From CAYOLL01 sp964404765 [NCBI: uncultured Gemmatimonadota bacterium] (GTDB lineage: Bacteria > 4572-55), in the NCBI GenBank assembly GCA_964404765.1, contig CAYOLL010000109.1, forward strand, positions 1-20,611: a DNA stretch of 20,611 nucleotides. The letters are read 5' to 3'. The notes under the pieces are model-generated. The model was given only the letters and a program-made list of their open reading frames with translations, was not told where the DNA came from and made no database searches. The position numbers and the translations under genes are program-made. Shown in pieces: positions 1-8,301 of the stretch (position 1 is its first letter; each line of letters starts with the position of its first letter).

Positions 1-605
1 GTCACTACAATGACTGCGTTGTCAGGGCCGCGGAACTTGTTGACGCCGTCGGCCACGATCTTGAGCGCGTCGATGTCCAATCCGGAATCCGTCTCATCCA
101 GCACGGCCAGCTTTGGCTCCAACATACTCATTTGAAAGATTTCATTGCGCTTCTTCTCGCCGCCGGAAAAGCCTTCGTTGACCGCCCGATTCAGGAATTT
201 TGGGTCCATGTTCAGCAGTTTCATCTTGGTTTTCACTTTATCCATAAAATCCATTGCGTCTATTTTTTCCTGGCCGCGATAGGCACGGATATCGTTCATG
301 GCCGTTTTTAAAAAATTGGCAATGCTCACACCGGGAATTTCTACCGGATATTGGAAAGCCAGGAACACGCCCTCGCAGGCCCGCTCTGACGTTTTCAGTT
401 CCAGCAGATTTTTATCATCTAACCAGACTTCACCGCCGTCCACCGTATAATCTTCGCGTCCGGCCAGAACATTGGCCAACGTACTCTTGCCGGAGCCGTT
501 CGGCCCCATAATGGCATGTACTTCGCCTCGTTTGACTTCCAGGTTGATGCCGCGCAGAATTTTATTGCCTTCAACCGATGCTTCTAAGTTTTTGATGCTT
601 AACAT
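1..605 (-). CDS. sufC: SufC, Fe-S cluster assembly ATPase (partial, 3' end outside window)
   Basis: ATP-binding subunit of the cytoplasmic SufBCD scaffold that builds Fe-S clusters. The minus strand from ATG at 605 is open to the window edge (201 codons of a family of about 250). Visible motifs are Walker A GPNGSGKST (residues 34-42), the Q-loop region FLAFQYP (81-87), the signature FSGGEKKR (146-153) and the Walker B region LAVLDETDSGLD (167-178). The ETDSGLD ending is typical of SufC. A Shine-Dalgarno AAAGGA lies 7 nt before the ATG, inside the last codons of the upstream ATPase gene, whose stop is only 4 nt away, so translation is probably coupled to it. sufB, the normal neighbour, lies 5.9 kb upstream, separated by inserted genes. 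Identification is secure; the C-terminus cannot be seen. Confidence 0.95.
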   Translation of the reverse strand, partial: MLSIKNLEASVEGNKILRGINLEVKRGEVHAIMGPNGSGKSTLANVLAGREDYTVDGGEVWLDDKNLLELKTSERACEGVFLAFQYPVEIPGVSIANFLKTAMNDIRAYRGQEKIDAMDFMDKVKTKMKLLNMDPKFLNRAVNEGFSGGEKKRNEIFQMSMLEPKLAVLDETDSGLDIDALKIVADGVNKFRGPDNAVIVV

Positions 606-609
606 GACG

Positions 610-2214
610 CTATCCTTTCAGTAAATTTCTAATTTCAGACTCGAACCAATTTGTTCTACACAACGCTTGCTTATCAAGATTCAGCGTTGCCAATGTTTGC
701 TTATTGAATTGCTTTTTCATGTCAAAAAACGGATAAAATTTTTCCAATTCATCCGATTTTAGCGCTTCGATGATTTCTTTTGGGGCATTTTCGTCCTTAA
801 GCTTGTCTTCCTTGAGTTCTTCGTAAGTATCGCGCGCCCGTTTGAAGTCAGCGATGATGTAATCACGGCGCTCATTTTTTTGCCGAACAAGTTCGCGAAT
901 ATAAGCCGCTTTGTCAAACCCGGTCGGATTCACTTCCGCAATATTTTCAGGATGAAAAAGATAGTTCTCAAAATTGTAATAGCGCAAAATGTGATAAGAT
1001 GGAAAACGTTTTTCCAGTTCTTCAATTTCGCCCTTCCCAAGAAAATCACGGTCACGTAAACCAAAATAAGTCGGATCACGCTTTAGCTTAATAAACAACG
1101 CCTGACTGTCACGTACACCTACAAATATAGTATTTTGAATATCAACCAAATTGTAATATTTATCGTTTTGATTTTCACAAAGAACAATACGCTTATCCTT
1201 TAAAATTTTGAAAATCATATCCTGTGGGATAGCGATGTCGTAAACATCCAGCTTTTGCTTACTACGTGGAAACAATGTCTGGGGCACATCGAAGTTTAAG
1301 TCATCAAGATCAATTATACAAGCGTCCGCAGACTGCATAGCATATTCAATAAAACCCAGCGAATGACTTGCCGTCCAAAACTGACAGTCGGACGGAATCC
1401 AGTTTTCGGTGATTTCCTTCAGCAAGTTGAATTGCAGGCGAGTATTCAAATGCAGGTCGATTTCATCGAAAAAATAGACTGTATCCTGATACAGCTCGCA
1501 GCGGCTGAGTAAATTGATCAAAATATTGAAGACTTCTTTTTCACCGGCGCTCAGCAAATCATAATGTACTGTGGAATCGCCTTTTTTGAAAAAGATACCA
1601 GCTACTTTCCCATCAAGTGGTGGATTAAGCATTGTCAATAATGGTGTAGTGATTGGGTTATTGCCAAAAATCCGACAAAGCGCTGCGTTTATTGGATCAA
1701 TGTAGTTCGCTTTGATTTCTTCCGTCGGGCGATTGGTTTTGAAAACATCATCTAAAATTTGACCAACGACTTTTTCGAGGTCGTTTTCAAATCGGGCATC
1801 TTTATCAATGTAGAATAATGGCCGATCACTATCTGATTTGAAATCAACCCGTTTTTGGCCCAATTGCGTCCTGGTAAGGCGAGGTGTCTGGCGCAAACTG
1901 GAGCGCCCATAAAAAGCAGCAGCGTTTGTCACTGTTTTTGCATCACGGACCTCAATTTCGACATGATGTCGAGCGCCTATTTCTTTTTGATAATATGCAT
2001 CGTAATCAAGCGACGCCATGTCATCTTGAATTGCTAACTCCGTTGGGAAGAATTTTGAATTTTTTGAATAATACTCAAACGCATCGAATACGCATGACTT
2101 GCCGCTGCCGTTGCCGCCGATCAGCAAAACCAGTTTGTAATTTTTCTGCCCCAAATCAAGGGTCAGATCGGTAAAACGCTTGAAGTTTTTGAGCTCCAGC
2201 TTGTGAATAAACAC
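610..2214 (-). CDS. AAA/ABC-type ATPase fused to a DUF4435/TOPRIM-like domain (OLD- or PARIS-like)
   Basis: A 534-aa protein starting at GTG 2214. This start is chosen because AAGGAG sits 7 nt upstream; a longer open frame runs to 2289 without support. Residues 1-290 form an SMC/ABC-like ATPase: Walker A GGNGSGKS (33-40), signature LSAGEKE (221-227), Walker B with DEIDLHL (from about 250), and a switch His in TASHS (His284). The C-terminal half begins with IVLCENQND (Glu347) and carries RDRDF (Asp388, Asp390), then a YYNFENYLF motif. This Glu/Asp-x-Asp pattern fits a TOPRIM-like or DUF4435 nuclease domain. The combination is known from OLD-family nucleases and from PARIS defence, where the ATPase AriA and DUF4435 AriB can be fused. 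Phage defence is therefore inferred, not shown. The gene is AT-richer than sufB and lies in the sufB-sufC insertion region, ending 4 nt before sufC. Confidence 0.8.
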   Translation of the reverse strand: MFIHKLELKNFKRFTDLTLDLGQKNYKLVLLIGGNGSGKSCVFDAFEYYSKNSKFFPTELAIQDDMASLDYDAYYQKEIGARHHVEIEVRDAKTVTNAAAFYGRSSLRQTPRLTRTQLGQKRVDFKSDSDRPLFYIDKDARFENDLEKVVGQILDDVFKTNRPTEEIKANYIDPINAALCRIFGNNPITTPLLTMLNPPLDGKVAGIFFKKGDSTVHYDLLSAGEKEVFNILINLLSRCELYQDTVYFFDEIDLHLNTRLQFNLLKEITENWIPSDCQFWTASHSLGFIEYAMQSADACIIDLDDLNFDVPQTLFPRSKQKLDVYDIAIPQDMIFKILKDKRIVLCENQNDKYYNLVDIQNTIFVGVRDSQALFIKLKRDPTYFGLRDRDFLGKGEIEELEKRFPSYHILRYYNFENYLFHPENIAEVNPTGFDKAAYIRELVRQKNERRDYIIADFKRARDTYEELKEDKLKDENAPKEIIEALKSDELEKFYPFFDMKKQFNKQTLATLNLDKQALCRTNWFESEIRNLLKG

Positions 2215-2268
2215 GTCGTCACTCCTTAGACATGCAGCATAGTACGTTTGCTTTTGCTGTGGCGCGGT

Positions 2269-2291
2269 TTTTGTGCCGGCCTGGCACAAAA
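2269..2291. repeat. Hairpin upstream of the ATPase gene
   Basis: A perfect 9-bp inverted repeat (TTTTGTGCC / GGCACAAAA) with a 5-nt loop, about 55 nt upstream of the GTG start of the ATPase gene. No T-run follows it on the minus strand, so it is more likely a leader structure or operator than a terminator; its role is unknown. Confidence 0.5.
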
Positions 2292-2557
2292 CGGGTACAA
2301 TTTTTACATATTAACTTGAAACCGGATTCGATCAAATTTGATATGTTTGATCCCATTGGCAGGGGCATTTTCTCTACTTGAGAAAATAAACATCTTTGGG
2401 AGGAAAACAATATAAGGGATGACTTGATGCAACCGAAAAGGGGGGAGACTGAACGCTATCGAATCGGAGTTCAATTGACGTATTGCGGATGGAGATGCAG
2501 CTCGATTTTTTGGCTAAACTTGACTTTACAAGCTTATAGCACAAAATTAACGTAATG

Positions 2558-2623
2558 AATGCAGGAATTTGATAGAACAACAGAATGAAGAATGAAACCT
2601 CTGTTGCTATCAAACCCTGCATT
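2558..2623. terminator. Long imperfect hairpin downstream of the RRM gene
   Basis: The left arm AATGCAGG..TTTGATAG..CAACAGA pairs with the right arm TCTGTTG.TATCAA..CCTGCATT, giving roughly 22-24 paired bases around a loop of about 16 nt. It starts about 30 nt beyond the RRM stop codon, the position expected of a transcript end. On the minus strand no clear T-run follows, so it may be a 3' stabilising hairpin or a small palindromic element rather than a true intrinsic terminator. Confidence 0.5.
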
Positions 2624-2651
2624 TTTACCTCATGCCAAACACAAAGTACGA

Positions 2652-2996
2652 TTAGAACCGGCGATTACGATCGCCATGATCGCGCCCGCCACCACCGCCG
2701 CCGCCACCACCACCGCTGCGACGCGGACCACCACTACGAGGGCGTTCTTCCCGCGGACGAGCAATGTTGACCGTAATCTCACGGTCGTTGATTTTGTTGG
2801 CGTTGAACTTGCTAATGGCTTGTTCCGCTTCCGCTTGACTGCTCATTTCCACAAAGGCAAAGCCCTTGGAACGACCGGTGTCGCGATCCTTAATGACGGC
2901 AACGGATACCACCGTGCCGACCTGGCCAAACAAAGTGCGCAAATCTTCTTCGGTAGTTGAATACGCCAGGTTTCCTACATACAGCTTCGTTTCCAT
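2652..2996 (-). CDS. RRM RNA-binding protein with glycine-rich tail
   Basis: A 114-aa protein from ATG 2996, chosen because AAGGAG lies 9 nt upstream and the RRM begins at once (METKLYVGNL). It contains one RNA recognition motif with RNP2 LYVGNL (residues 5-10) and RNP1 KGFAFVEM (about 44-51), followed by an Arg/Gly tail with a run of ten glycines and a basic end. Such small RRM-Gly proteins are common in cyanobacteria and FCB-group bacteria and are often linked to cold response and RNA chaperone activity; this role is inferred from the family. It sits inside the sufB-sufC interval, between the last sufB-tail repeat and the ATPase gene, with a long untranslated leader upstream. Confidence 0.92.
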   Translation of the reverse strand: METKLYVGNLAYSTTEEDLRTLFGQVGTVVSVAVIKDRDTGRSKGFAFVEMSSQAEAEQAISKFNANKINDREITVNIARPREERPRSGGPRRSGGGGGGGGGGRDHGDRNRRF

Positions 2997-3425
2997 TCTA
3001 ACATTCTCCTTAACATGACCGACGACTCCGACGGTCTTTCCATTGCTGTGTGCTTTATTTAAAGCCGGACAGCGAACAACGACCCGAACCTCCTGGTCCG
3101 AATCACAATGACAGTGACAGTGAAAAAGCAAACAGGGCTAAGCCCAAACGCATTTGTGTATCAGTACTCACTCCCTCCTTAAAATCCTAGCTTTAAAAAA
3201 GCCAGCTCTGCAAATAGATTATTGAAAATTAATAAACAATTTTATTATCAGTATGTAAAATATTGGTTAAATGCCGTTGCGCAAGTTATTATTGCATTAA
3301 AGCACAATAAATTATCAAGTTTGGTTGGTTTTTTACGTAGCGCTCATCCCGACTATATTTTGAGTGGCGCGGATTCGCGAATATTCGGTAGATGGTCATG
3401 CTCGGATAATTGAAACGCTTCGACA
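2997..3425 (-). other. Leader/promoter region of the RRM gene, no gene supported
   Basis: About 430 bases between the RRM start codon and the sufB-tail repeat R4. The half near the RRM gene is GC-rich; the half near R4 is AT-rich and likely holds the promoter, but no single -35/-10 pair stands out. On the minus strand AAGGAGGGAG (about 3170-3180) is followed 17 nt later by a 16-codon mini-frame with a hydrophobic, signal-like sequence ending in TGA. The spacing is poor, so I do not call it a gene. Long leaders are common in cold-regulated RRM genes. Confidence 0.45.
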
Positions 3426-3491
3426 TCAACCAGCGCTCCCTCCAAACGAATCGCCAGCAGCTTTTGCGCGTCCACGGCAAACTCCATCGGC
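3426..3491 (-). repeat. sufB 3'-end repeat, copy R4
   Basis: A displaced copy of the last 67 bp of sufB (native 6492-6558), 66 bp long with one deleted base and about 9-10 substitutions. It is the longest copy. On the minus strand it still encodes PMEFAVDAQKLLAIRLEG, matching the SufB C-terminus [18 protein letters not shown], and then leaves the SufB frame through the single-base deletion. Similarity stops sharply at both ends. It lies between the PIN gene and the RRM leader. Confidence 0.9.
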
Positions 3492-3576
3492 GTAGCGAAA
3501 ACGGCAGTCCGTCGAAAATCGGATTTGATCCGGATTCGTTTCATCTTCGACATACAGCCGGTAGTTTTTCAGCTTT
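3492..3576 (-). other. Possible remnant of a coding sequence between PIN gene and R4
   Basis: Directly after the PIN stop codon, a different minus-strand frame reads as protein-like sequence (including KKLKNYRLYVEDETNPDQIR) running towards R4. It has no start with a ribosome-binding site of its own and overlaps the PIN 3' end. It may be the tail of a cassette gene truncated when R4 was placed. This is a weak call from sequence character only. Confidence 0.25.
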
Positions 3577-4197
3577 TTAAGATTTTGGTCCGGTCGATAA
3601 TCTGGCGTGGATATGTTGAAGGCCGTGATCAAACCGCGGTATTATTTTGCAATTAGAATTCTTCAATTCGGCTACAATATCCGGTGTATCAAAATCTTTT
3701 GTGTTTCGATTAAGAAAACAACTATGGGTAGGTTTGTGCTCTTCAAGATGAGCCTTTACCGAGGCAAAAACAATGGCATCTTGAGGATTTAGCGCATACT
3801 TGCCTTCAAAGGTACAGGCTTTTGTAAGCAATTCATGGGTCAGAGGAATAATCCGGGTGTGCCTTAACAATTTGTCGCGCCAGCGGATAAAACGAGACCG
3901 TTCTTCCTGACTGCTTTGCAAAAGAAACGTCGTAATACTATCAATGCTATTGATGTGTGTCGTATAGGATGCCGTGCGTCTAAGCTGGCTAACCTCTTTA
4001 TTCAAAGCAGTTTGAAGCTCTCTCCGATTATTTGCTTGTCTTACCATTTTTTCATTTGGCTCGACAAAACTATACGCCGGGGCTAAAAGGATTATTTTCC
4101 CATTTTCGGCGAGTTGTACAATATCGTTACAAGCGGCAACTTCTTCTTGCTCAAAAACCAACTCAAGCACGAAGTTTGTCTCAACATACACATTCAT
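3577..4197 (-). CDS. PIN-domain protein (putative RNase)
   Basis: A 206-aa protein with a PIN fold signature: an N-terminal strand MNVYVETNFVLEL, an acidic residue in SFVEPNE (Glu46), NPQDAIVFASV (Asp140) and NRNTKDFDTP (Asp168/Asp170). PIN domains are Mg-dependent RNases, often toxins. The first metal ligand, usually Asp in a DTN or DSN motif, is Glu6 here (ETN). The start ATG overlaps the stop of the upstream nuclease-like gene (ATGA), so the two are translationally coupled and probably work as a pair. The unit is bounded by sufB-tail repeats R3 and R4. Domain assignment is good; whether it is a toxin, a defence nuclease or a housekeeping enzyme cannot be said. Confidence 0.8.
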   Translation of the reverse strand: MNVYVETNFVLELVFEQEEVAACNDIVQLAENGKIILLAPAYSFVEPNEKMVRQANNRRELQTALNKEVSQLRRTASYTTHINSIDSITTFLLQSSQEERSRFIRWRDKLLRHTRIIPLTHELLTKACTFEGKYALNPQDAIVFASVKAHLEEHKPTHSCFLNRNTKDFDTPDIVAELKNSNCKIIPRFDHGLQHIHARLSTGPKS

Positions 4198-4652
4198 GCC
4201 GCGACCTCATATTGAATATTTCCGCCGGCAATAGCTTTATAGAGTCCGGAGTCAAAAAGCCACTTCAGCCGCTCATCCATATTATTCGATGACTGACTAA
4301 AGTTTATAATTCCGGCTAACCAGGCTCCGACAACAAGCTCCAAACTTTCGTGGCTTAGTTGAGTGTTATCGACTCCCGCACGATCAAAATAGGCCTGCAA
4401 ATACGGTTTTGCATCAATTTCATATGCAGGCTCAAGATTATCCGATGAGCCGTTTCCCTCTTTCCAGAGATAAAAACGATCCGGAAATGCCATCAGAAAG
4501 TAAGAAGGAAGGCGAAACGGATCGTGCGCCAGCAGATTGCGTCGAAATTGGACCGCCCATGCTCGCGCGACACCCATCTTGCTCTTGACTTCTACGCCAA
4601 GAGCTAGTTGGCGTTCTTGATTATAAACACCGATATCCCATTGCATATCCAT
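4194..4652 (-). CDS. PD-(D/E)XK-like hypothetical protein, partner of PIN gene
   Basis: A 152-aa protein that begins QWDIGVYNQERQLALGVEVKSK. Asp6, Glu21 and Lys23 form a D-x(14)-ExK arrangement like the core of restriction-type nucleases; the rest (for example YFLMAFPDRFYLW) has no family I can name with certainty. The start could be ATG 4652 or, better spaced from AAGGA (7 nt), the third codon at 4646. Families with a PD-(D/E)XK core usually have a helix before the first Asp, so the N-terminus may be shortened. Its stop overlaps the PIN start (ATGA). It lies about 40 nt behind repeat R3. Nuclease activity is inferred from the motif alone. Confidence 0.65.
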   Translation of the reverse strand: MDMQWDIGVYNQERQLALGVEVKSKMGVARAWAVQFRRNLLAHDPFRLPSYFLMAFPDRFYLWKEGNGSSDNLEPAYEIDAKPYLQAYFDRAGVDNTQLSHESLELVVGAWLAGIINFSQSSNNMDERLKWLFDSGLYKAIAGGNIQYEVAA

Positions 4653-4693
4653 TTCCTTTCAAGATTAACGGCAAAAATGTAGCCCTGAGCATT

Positions 4694-4742
4694 TCACCCA
4701 ACGCCCCCCTCCAAGCTAATCGCCAGCAGCTTTTGCGCTTCT
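4694..4742 (-). repeat. sufB 3'-end repeat, copy R3
   Basis: A 49-bp match to native sufB 6492-6540 with three substitutions, ending on the complement of the stop TGA. It begins about 9 nt after the stop codon of the 237-aa gene and ends about 40 nt before the start of the 152-aa gene, so it separates two unrelated gene units. Same orientation as sufB. Confidence 0.93.
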
Positions 4743-4751
4743 TTCAACAAA

Positions 4752-5465
4752 TTAATCACACCCACATCTCTCTTTAGATGAAACCTTCTTGACTAATGCG
4801 CTGGAGTCAGCAGCAGATGAGAGATACAAACTTGCACAAAAACCCCACATTTCCCCACAATCTCTTATCACCATGTCAATTTTACCGTCGCCATCTAAAT
4901 CACCCCACCAAAGTAATGTGGGACAGACTTCCATACAAGCTATTGATGTTATTAACTCTTGCGTGATATTGGCATTCGAATCGGTAAGCCGCAATTTGTA
5001 ATCTTCAAAAGATATATCACGTTCACTGGATCCTTTTACGCAGCCAAATGCCATCAATGTATAATATCGATTAGAACTCGGAATATGCAATACAGAGTGG
5101 ACTCCCGGATAAACAAATTTTTCATAAGATTCTCCTACAATTACATCTTTAACAAGAGTGTCTCTTAAGCCCACCAAGAATACACTCTCTCTGGTCTGAT
5201 TTGTTGAGATGTTTACCCAACCAGCACAAGCACCGTCATACTTTTCTTCAGTAAAGATTAAAGTAACCTTTTTCAAACTAAAGTTTGAATCCGTTTTAAA
5301 AATGCCATACCAGTTAAGCCCGGTGTCAATCCGTGATGTGTCGGCAATTGTCATACAAGCGTCTGCCCCCTCAAACAAAAGCTGCATCGGTTGAACGCTT
5401 GGATTGGCCAGGGCATTTGTTTGCCACAGCTGCAAAATGAAAGCCGAAAAAAGTATTTTGATCAC
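4752..5465 (-). CDS. Secreted protein with one FG-GAP-like calcium-binding motif
   Basis: A 237-aa protein starting at GTG 5465, which overlaps the TGA of repeat R2 (GTGA). GGGAG in the repeat, 6 nt upstream, serves as the ribosome-binding site. Residues 1-20 are a signal peptide (hydrophobic core, then NALA before a likely cleavage site), so the mature protein should be exported. Near the C-terminus GDLDGDGKIDMVI (188-200) is a D-x-D-x-D-G motif as in FG-GAP/EF-hand-like calcium loops. Eight cysteines after the signal peptide, several near the C-terminus (CGC), suggest disulfides. I do not recognise a named family. The gene is AT-rich compared with sufB and forms its own unit between R2 and R3. 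Confidence 0.75.
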   Translation of the reverse strand: MIKILFSAFILQLWQTNALANPSVQPMQLLFEGADACMTIADTSRIDTGLNWYGIFKTDSNFSLKKVTLIFTEEKYDGACAGWVNISTNQTRESVFLVGLRDTLVKDVIVGESYEKFVYPGVHSVLHIPSSNRYYTLMAFGCVKGSSERDISFEDYKLRLTDSNANITQELITSIACMEVCPTLLWWGDLDGDGKIDMVIRDCGEMWGFCASLYLSSAADSSALVKKVSSKERCGCD

Positions 5466-5504
5466 CCAACACTCCCGCCAAACGAATCGCCGGCAGCTTT
5501 TACG
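5462..5504 (-). repeat. sufB 3'-end repeat, copy R2
   Basis: A 43-bp match to native sufB 6492-6534 with about seven substitutions and one single-base gap pair, ending at the sufB-type TGA. With R4 it is one of the more diverged copies. It supplies both the ribosome-binding site and the GTG start of the secreted 237-aa protein. Confidence 0.87.
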
Positions 5505-5529
5505 TGCTCTGAATTAGCATAGCCGGAAA

Positions 5530-5826
5530 TTAATGCCAAACACCATGTCGAAAGGTCGACAAAAAAAGTAAGAAACCAAGTATGATTACGACGCTAACAA
5601 TTATTACCGCAATCGCCTGTTTTCTTTCGGCGGCATTGCCTGTTTCTTTGGCATTCGTCAAACTCCAATAAGCGAATAAGATCGCGGGGATCGTAAAAGC
5701 AACGCAAAAAAAGCTGAGAACACCCAAAACAATGCTCACTTTACAAACGGTTGAAAGCGTTTCTTTTTCAGGTAAATCACCCCACGCTCCCCTCCAAACT
5801 AATCGCCAGCAGCTTTTGCATCGCAC
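5530..5826 (-). CDS. Small two-helix membrane protein (DUF4190-like), start uncertain
   Basis: A 98-aa frame, of which the last 75 or so residues look real: two hydrophobic helices (about SIVLGVLSFFCVAFTIPAIL and AIAVIIVSVVIILGFLLFL) joined by a short polar loop (NAKETGNAAERKQ), the layout of DUF4190-type membrane proteins. The only in-frame start with length is GTG 5826, which reads through repeat R1 in a frame shifted from SufB and gives a Trp/Cys/Arg-rich N-terminus unlike a membrane protein. The true start may have been lost when R1 was created, or an internal GTG before SIVLG may be used. The GTG at the end of R1 is in the wrong frame and stops after 14 codons. Confidence 0.55.
   Translation of the reverse strand: MRCKSCWRLVWRGAWGDLPEKETLSTVCKVSIVLGVLSFFCVAFTIPAILFAYWSLTNAKETGNAAERKQAIAVIIVSVVIILGFLLFLSTFRHGVWH
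5777..5819 (-). repeat. sufB 3'-end repeat, copy R1 (identical to native)
   Basis: 43 bases identical to native sufB 6492-6534 with no mismatch, including the TGA stop complement. Beyond each end the sequences differ completely. Perfect identity makes it the youngest copy, or one kept uniform by recombination. It separates the 165-aa gene unit from the DUF4190-like gene. Confidence 0.97.
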
Positions 5827-5853
5827 GACAACATTACTGCTCGCATAGAATTA

Positions 5854-6014
5854 AAATTTGTGGCTCTTCGGACAAGTTTGTGGAAATAGAAAACTGTCAT
5901 GCCCGAATGCTTCTATCGGGCATCCAGAAACCTTTGTCACAACTGGATTCTCGCTAAAAGCGCGCGGGAATGACAAAGCAGCATCCACAATCTTGTTCTA
6001 TGAGCCAAATTTGT
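5854..6014. mobile_element. Non-autonomous element, copy M1, with 8-bp target duplication
   Basis: Element 5862-6006 (145 bp) flanked by a perfect direct repeat AAATTTGT (5854-5861 and 6007-6014). The ends are inverted repeats: left GGCTCTTCGGACAAGTTTG, right (reverse complement) GGCTCATAGAACAAGATTG. Inside lies a second inverted pair, GTCATGCCCG (5896-5905) and CGGGAATGAC (5965-5974), with CATCCAG/CTGGAT further in. It has no coding capacity. It is inserted just before the stop codon of the 165-aa gene. Confidence 0.9.
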
Positions 6015-6491
6015 CTGCCATCCGCTCAATCAGTGCACGAGCCTCATTTTTGATCATTTCATTAACAGACATTTGATTAAGATTCGGGTACGAGAATAGT
6101 CCGGATTCAATATCATCCAAAATATCGTCGAGCTCAGCCCAAGTCACAAGTTCCAAATCAAATTCCTCAAGGTATAATTGATAGAGTAGCTTAACCCCAA
6201 TGTTTGAAGGAATGTGGCCAATAAGAAGCTGTCGCGCGATTTCACAGGCATATTTTCGTAGACATGTTGTTTTGTCGGGAATTGAAATTTTTAACTCGTA
6301 CAGGGTAGACAAAAAATAACCATCAGCTTCAAACTTACTGCCTTTTGTGTCGATACCGGCTAATATTCGCAGATGCCGGGTGTCATAACCGGCTTCTAAC
6401 ATTTCTATTGCCCAACTTACATAATCCGTAGTTGTTAACCAATTCATTACGCGATGGCCAAAAATAGAGGCATTAATATCATACGCAAGTG

Positions 6492-6495
<4 letters not shown>
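5998..6495 (-). CDS. Hypothetical protein, 165 aa, behind sufB
   Basis: Starts at GTG 6495, overlapping the sufB TGA (GTGA); the sufB tail supplies GGAGGGGAG 6 nt upstream, so translation is coupled to sufB. The protein is soluble, acidic and mostly helical, with phrases such as [20 protein letters not shown] and a Leu/Glu-rich centre; I do not recognise the family. The C-terminus has been changed by element M1. Removing the element and one target copy gives MADKF followed directly by TAA, whereas now the frame runs two codons into the element (Gly-Ser) before TAG. Function is therefore probably intact. It is the first unit behind sufB, flanked by R0 and R1. Confidence 0.7.
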
Positions 6496-7991
<1,496 letters not shown>

Positions 7992-8020
7992 ATTAGTAAT
8001 AACCTCCGAAACAAGGATTG

Positions 8021-8063
8021 GTAAATACCATACTTATTTACTATGTTATACGGCTTGCGGCAA
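8021..8063 (-). promoter_or_regulatory. Candidate sufB promoter with inverted-repeat operator
   Basis: On the minus strand TTGCCG (8063-8058) and TAAATA (8040-8035) are separated by 17 nt, a plausible sigma-70 pair about 45 nt before the sufB start. The -10 lies inside a perfect inverted repeat GTAAATA-N7-TATTTAC (8021-8041), a typical position for a repressor site. suf operons are often controlled by Rrf2-type regulators, but the binding protein here is unknown. Confidence 0.4.
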
Positions 8064-8110
8064 ATTTGCTTCGCACGCTTTAAAAATACCGTCCAAGTGG
8101 CTATAAACAA

Positions 8111-8174
8111 AGACCCTAAGGTTTTTGTTTGCGCATAACCTCAACAGGTTCAATCAATTAAACCCTTAGGGTCT
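8111..8174. repeat. Nested palindromic element (CCCTAAGG type)
   Basis: Outer arms AGACCCTAAGGTTT (8111-8124) and AAACCCTTAGGGTCT (8160-8174) pair with one extra base; an inner hairpin AACCT-CAAC-AGGTT lies at 8137-8150. The same core (CCCTAAGG) recurs in the hairpin at 8626-8660, so this is one of a family of small intergenic palindromes in this genome. Confidence 0.75.
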
Positions 8175-8301
8175 ATGCTTAAAAGTTGAAAAATTTGGTT
8201 TATATTGACTCAGAAAGCCGAATATAGCCAGCATCTGTTCATGAAAACTATAACCTGAATTATTCATACGTTTCACCACTACGTCACTAAGTATAAGTAC
8301 A

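Larger units (their letters stand above)
2215..2651. other. Intergenic region, no gene supported
   Basis: About 440 bases between the ATPase start and the RRM gene stop. No convincing reading frame was found on either strand. It contains two inverted repeats, listed separately (2269-2291 and 2558-2623). The rest is AT-rich sequence without recognised similarity to other parts of the window. Confidence 0.6.

Noticed and set aside
254-511. Open reading frame on the plus strand across sufC.
   Set aside because: It is antisense to a clearly conserved sufC coding sequence and has an arginine-rich composition typical of shadow frames.
3130-3180. 16-codon mini-gene with hydrophobic sequence in the RRM leader.
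   Set aside because: The Shine-Dalgarno to ATG distance (17 nt) is too large and there is no further support.
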